A DNA stretch of 64,000 bases, from contig NZ_WBSM01000006.1 in the NCBI RefSeq assembly GCF_009299505.1, positions 62,001-126,000 of the forward strand, in the 5' to 3' direction. Origin of the DNA: Bifidobacterium ramosum (lineage in GTDB: Bacteria; Actinomycetota; Actinomycetes; Actinomycetales; Bifidobacteriaceae). The notes under the pieces were generated by a model. It searched no databases and was not told where the DNA came from. It saw nothing but the letters and a program-made list of their open reading frames with translations. A program made the translations under genes and the position numbers. Positions 61,918 to 64,000 of the stretch are shown in pieces. Every line of letters starts with the position of its first letter. The first letter of the stretch is position 1.

Positions 61918-62949
61918 TCAGTTCGCCACGTTGAAGTCGCCGCCGGTGAAGAATGATGCGACCGACTGCACGACCTGCTTGGTAAGGCTCACATATGCCT
62001 CGTCGTTACGCCACGCCACGTGCGGGGTGAGGATGATGCCCGGAACGGTGCGCAGCGGATCATCCATCGGCAGCGGCTCACGTTCGTACACATCCAGCGC
62101 TGCGCGGATGTCACCGCGCAGCAGTCGCGCCGTCAATGCGCCCGGTTCGATGATCTCCGCCCGCGCGGTGTTGACGAACAGCGTCCCCGGCCGCATCCGG
62201 TTGAGCTGCGTCGCCGTCACGATGCCGGCCGTCGATTCCAGCAGCGGCAGATGCAGACTCACGATATCCGATCGCTCCATGAGATCGCCCATATCGTCGA
62301 TCAACTCCACGCCGAGAGCATTCGCTACGGTCGGATCGACATGTGAGTTCCATGCGGCCACATGCATGCCGAAGCCGTTCGCGATCCGCGCCACCGTCTG
62401 CCCGATGCCGCCGAATCCGACCAGTCCCAAGGTCTTGCCGTGCAGCGCATAGCCTTCCGCGCCGGTCCAGTCGCCGGCCTTCACCTCAGCATCCAGACGA
62501 CCAACCTCGCGGGCCAGTTCCAAGATCAATGCGAACGTATGCTCCGCCACCGCATGATCGCCGTAATGCACGATATTGCACACGCGCACGTCGCGTTCGC
62601 GGGTCTTCGTCATGTTGATGTAGCTCGCCACGCCCGTGCCGCCGAACGCAAAGCAGCGTACATGGCCGGTGCCGCCGTCGAAGCCGCAGAACCGGTTGAG
62701 CATCGCATCGGGGATGTGGAAACCGATCACCATCACCGCGTCCGCGTCGGCGGTTCGCGCGAGCAGTGTCTCCTCGTCCGACGTGCGGTCCGTATACATG
62801 CGCACGCGCGCGATGTCGTGCAGCATCGGCAGATTCGTGCGGAACGGTTCGATCATCGCGTCGAACACCGTCGGCATCACCACCAGCGGCAGGTCGGTGC
62901 GGTCGGGTTGCGTTTCGATGATGTGCGGCATGGATTGCTGTTCGCTCAT
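61918..62949 (-). CDS. D-isomer-specific 2-hydroxyacid dehydrogenase
   Basis: NAD-dependent oxidoreductase interconverting a 2-hydroxy acid and a 2-oxo acid. 343 residues from the Met at 62949; a Met at 62970 would add seven. The nucleotide-binding motif is LGLVGFGGIGQTVARI. The catalytic triad of the family is visible: Arg in NTARAEI, Glu in DVYEREPL and His in TPHVAW. It resembles the glycerate/formate/phosphoglycerate-dehydrogenase-like group, but the substrate is not determinable. It is transcribed away from the XRE pair and towards the hairpin array, which may serve as its terminator. Confidence 0.9.
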   Translation of the reverse strand: MSEQQSMPHIIETQPDRTDLPLVVMPTVFDAMIEPFRTNLPMLHDIARVRMYTDRTSDEETLLARTADADAVMVIGFHIPDAMLNRFCGFDGGTGHVRCFAFGGTGVASYINMTKTRERDVRVCNIVHYGDHAVAEHTFALILELAREVGRLDAEVKAGDWTGAEGYALHGKTLGLVGFGGIGQTVARIANGFGMHVAAWNSHVDPTVANALGVELIDDMGDLMERSDIVSLHLPLLESTAGIVTATQLNRMRPGTLFVNTARAEIIEPGALTARLLRGDIRAALDVYEREPLPMDDPLRTVPGIILTPHVAWRNDEAYVSLTKQVVQSVASFFTGGDFNVAN

Positions 62950-63019
62950 GTCTTTACTGTAATGCGACATATCGAACGGCCGTCGACGCGCCGTATGGCG
63001 GAGGCGGTCTCTGCCTGAC

Positions 63020-63056
63020 TATAGTATGAAGGTAACTTCACATGAAGCGTGCTTCA
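63020..63056 (+). promoter_or_regulatory. Promoter with tandem TGAAG-N4-CTTCA operators
   Basis: TATAGT at 63020-63025 is a good -10. Immediately downstream are two inverted repeats, TGAAGGTAACTTCA (63027-63040) and TGAAGCGTGCTTCA (63043-63056), 16 bases apart. They lie between the -10 and the XRE gene, as expected for autorepression. No clear -35 is present. Confidence 0.55.
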
Positions 63057-63131
63057 GTTGGTAATCGAACGATGATCGCCGGTGACGTTGCGCAATGTCG
63101 CCGGCGGCATGACGGGAGGTGATGCGGGTCG

Positions 63132-63350
63132 ATGAAGACCAAGGTTCGTGAATACCGGAACCGGGCGGGCATGACGCAACAGGAGTTGGCGGATGCGGTG
63201 CATGTGTCGTCGCGCACGATCATCTCGATCGAGAAGGAGCAGTACAACCCCTCGCTCATGCTGGCCTACCGGTTAGCCAGGGTATTCGGCACGACCGTCG
63301 AAGACCTGTGCCTGCTCGAGGAAAACAGCCGTATCGAAGACGAAGGATGA
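63132..63350 (+). CDS. Small XRE-family DNA-binding protein
   Basis: 72-residue helix-turn-helix protein of the YozG/Cro type. KTKVREYRNRAGMTQQELADAVHVSSRTIISIEK is the lambda-repressor-like helix-turn-helix; the short C-terminal part (LARVFGTTVEDLCLLEE) follows the family pattern. It has no ligand domain. The preceding promoter contains two copies of a matching palindrome, which suggests autoregulation. Its stop overlaps the membrane-protein start by four bases. Confidence 0.9.
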   Translation: MKTKVREYRNRAGMTQQELADAVHVSSRTIISIEKEQYNPSLMLAYRLARVFGTTVEDLCLLEENSRIEDEG

Positions 63351-63805
63351 CGATGATGACACGGAGAATACGAAGCCGTAAGGCGTTGCGTGCCGCGGTC
63401 TGCATGGCGTTGGCCGCGGTGTTGGAGCTCATCTTGGTCATGGGCGTCGATGACGGGGATTCCGGCCGGTATCCATGGTCGCCGGCGCTGCACTGGATCA
63501 CGTTCGTGATGTTCTTGCTCAGCGCGGCCATGTGGCTGTGCGCCGCCTATTCGGAGACGGCCGCAATCGCGTTTGGCGCCATGAAACCGGTGGATGAACG
63601 CGATCGGGAGATGCTGACCAAGGCGAACGCGAAGGCGCTGCAGGTGCTGGAGATCCTGATGCTGGCAGGATCGATGACCGCCCTGTTCGCCGGTCTCGGC
63701 ATGGACAGTCTCGTGCTGTCCGTCATCGGACTGACCGTACTGGTGTGCGGATGGCTTGCGCTCGCCCTGCAGGTCGGACTGGCATGGTGGTATCAGCGCT
63801 GTTGA
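63347..63805 (+). CDS. Small membrane protein coupled to XRE regulator
   Basis: 152-residue protein with four predicted transmembrane helices (AVCMALAAVLELILVMGV, ITFVMFLLSAAMWLCAAY, LEILMLAGSMTALFAGLGM, and a last one ending LALALQVGLAWW). A conserved-looking polar segment, MKPVDERDREMLTKANAKA, lies between helices 2 and 3. ATG 63347 overlaps the XRE stop; an upstream in-frame ATG is within the XRE gene. Pairs of a tiny XRE protein and a four-helix membrane protein are common in Gram-positive bacteria, usually with unknown function. No function assigned. The 195 bases after it to the window end show no gene. Confidence 0.8.
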   Translation: MTMMTRRIRSRKALRAAVCMALAAVLELILVMGVDDGDSGRYPWSPALHWITFVMFLLSAAMWLCAAYSETAAIAFGAMKPVDERDREMLTKANAKALQVLEILMLAGSMTALFAGLGMDSLVLSVIGLTVLVCGWLALALQVGLAWWYQRC

Positions 63806-64000
63806 GCTGCGAGACACGAGATCGATGAGATGCTGTCCGGTGGTGCATCCGCCATGCGGATACGCCGGGTGCGTCTGCCGTTCAATGCCGAAGGGCGCGT
63901 AATACCGGAGCTTGATGCATGTCAGTCGACACGTCATCGATCCGGCTTGTCATCTCCGGGTGTCATCGGTTCGGTCTGCTACTGGTTCGGTTCGTCACCA

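Noticed and set aside
63806-64000. Gene or RNA at the right edge
   Set aside because: No frame with a start signal, tRNA-like cloverleaf or repeat is visible in these 195 bases.

Overview
The window is high-GC (mid-60s % by eye), densely coded and mostly co-directional. It has bacterial ABC, MFS and two-subunit AdnAB-type recombination genes, and several TANNNT promoters that sit directly on start codons. Together with GH35/sugar-ABC/AraC gene content, this suggests an actinobacterium, most likely a Bifidobacterium. That assignment is inferred from gene content and style; no rRNA or tRNA gene was seen to confirm it.

Layout. 0-3.5 kb: alanine racemase, a dNTPase-like HD protein and a TetR regulator. 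3.5-12.5 kb: two palindromic repeats, then a large helicase-nuclease pair (AdnA/AdnB type); adnB is split by a one-base frame change at a C7 tract. 12.6-14.7 kb: GNAT acetyltransferase and MFS transporter. 14.8-21.6 kb: housekeeping genes dapB, dapA, RNase J and aminopeptidase N. 21.8-39.3 kb: a catabolic island with a PucR regulator, a GabT-like transaminase, a five-gene oligopeptide-type ABC importer, an amidase, a YtcJ-like amidohydrolase, an MFS carrier, a zinc-type dehydrogenase, an APH-fold small-molecule kinase and a class III PLP enzyme resembling amino-alcohol-phosphate phospho-lyases. 39.4-41.5 kb: glmM and def. 41.7-53.2 kb: a galactoside island bounded by two paralogous AraC regulators and holding a very large DUF5107/TPR protein, a sugar ABC importer without its ATPase, and a GH35 beta-galactosidase. 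53.3-59.2 kb: a HAD phosphatase and a second peptide-type ABC operon. 59.2-61.6 kb: a YtrA-like GntR regulator with its ABC ATPase and membrane protein. 61.6-61.9 kb: an exact 63-bp tandem array of hairpins. 61.9-63.8 kb: a hydroxyacid dehydrogenase and an XRE regulator/membrane-protein pair with tandem operators.

How the genes work together. The 22-39 kb island reads as a complete route: import a conjugated amine or peptide, cleave the amide, activate a hydroxyl with the kinase, eliminate phosphate and ammonia with the phospho-lyase, then handle the resulting carbonyl with the dehydrogenase and the remaining amine with the transaminase. Its substrate is not known from the sequence, and I regard it as the best candidate for an undescribed pathway here. 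The 42-53 kb island reads as uptake of a galactose-containing oligosaccharide and its cytoplasmic hydrolysis.

The other striking layer is repeats: three intergenic copies of one inverted repeat, two copies of a 112-bp nested inverted repeat (one forms the 3' end of a gene), a perfect 62-bp palindrome, a hairpin cassette inside adnB, and the 63-bp hairpin array.
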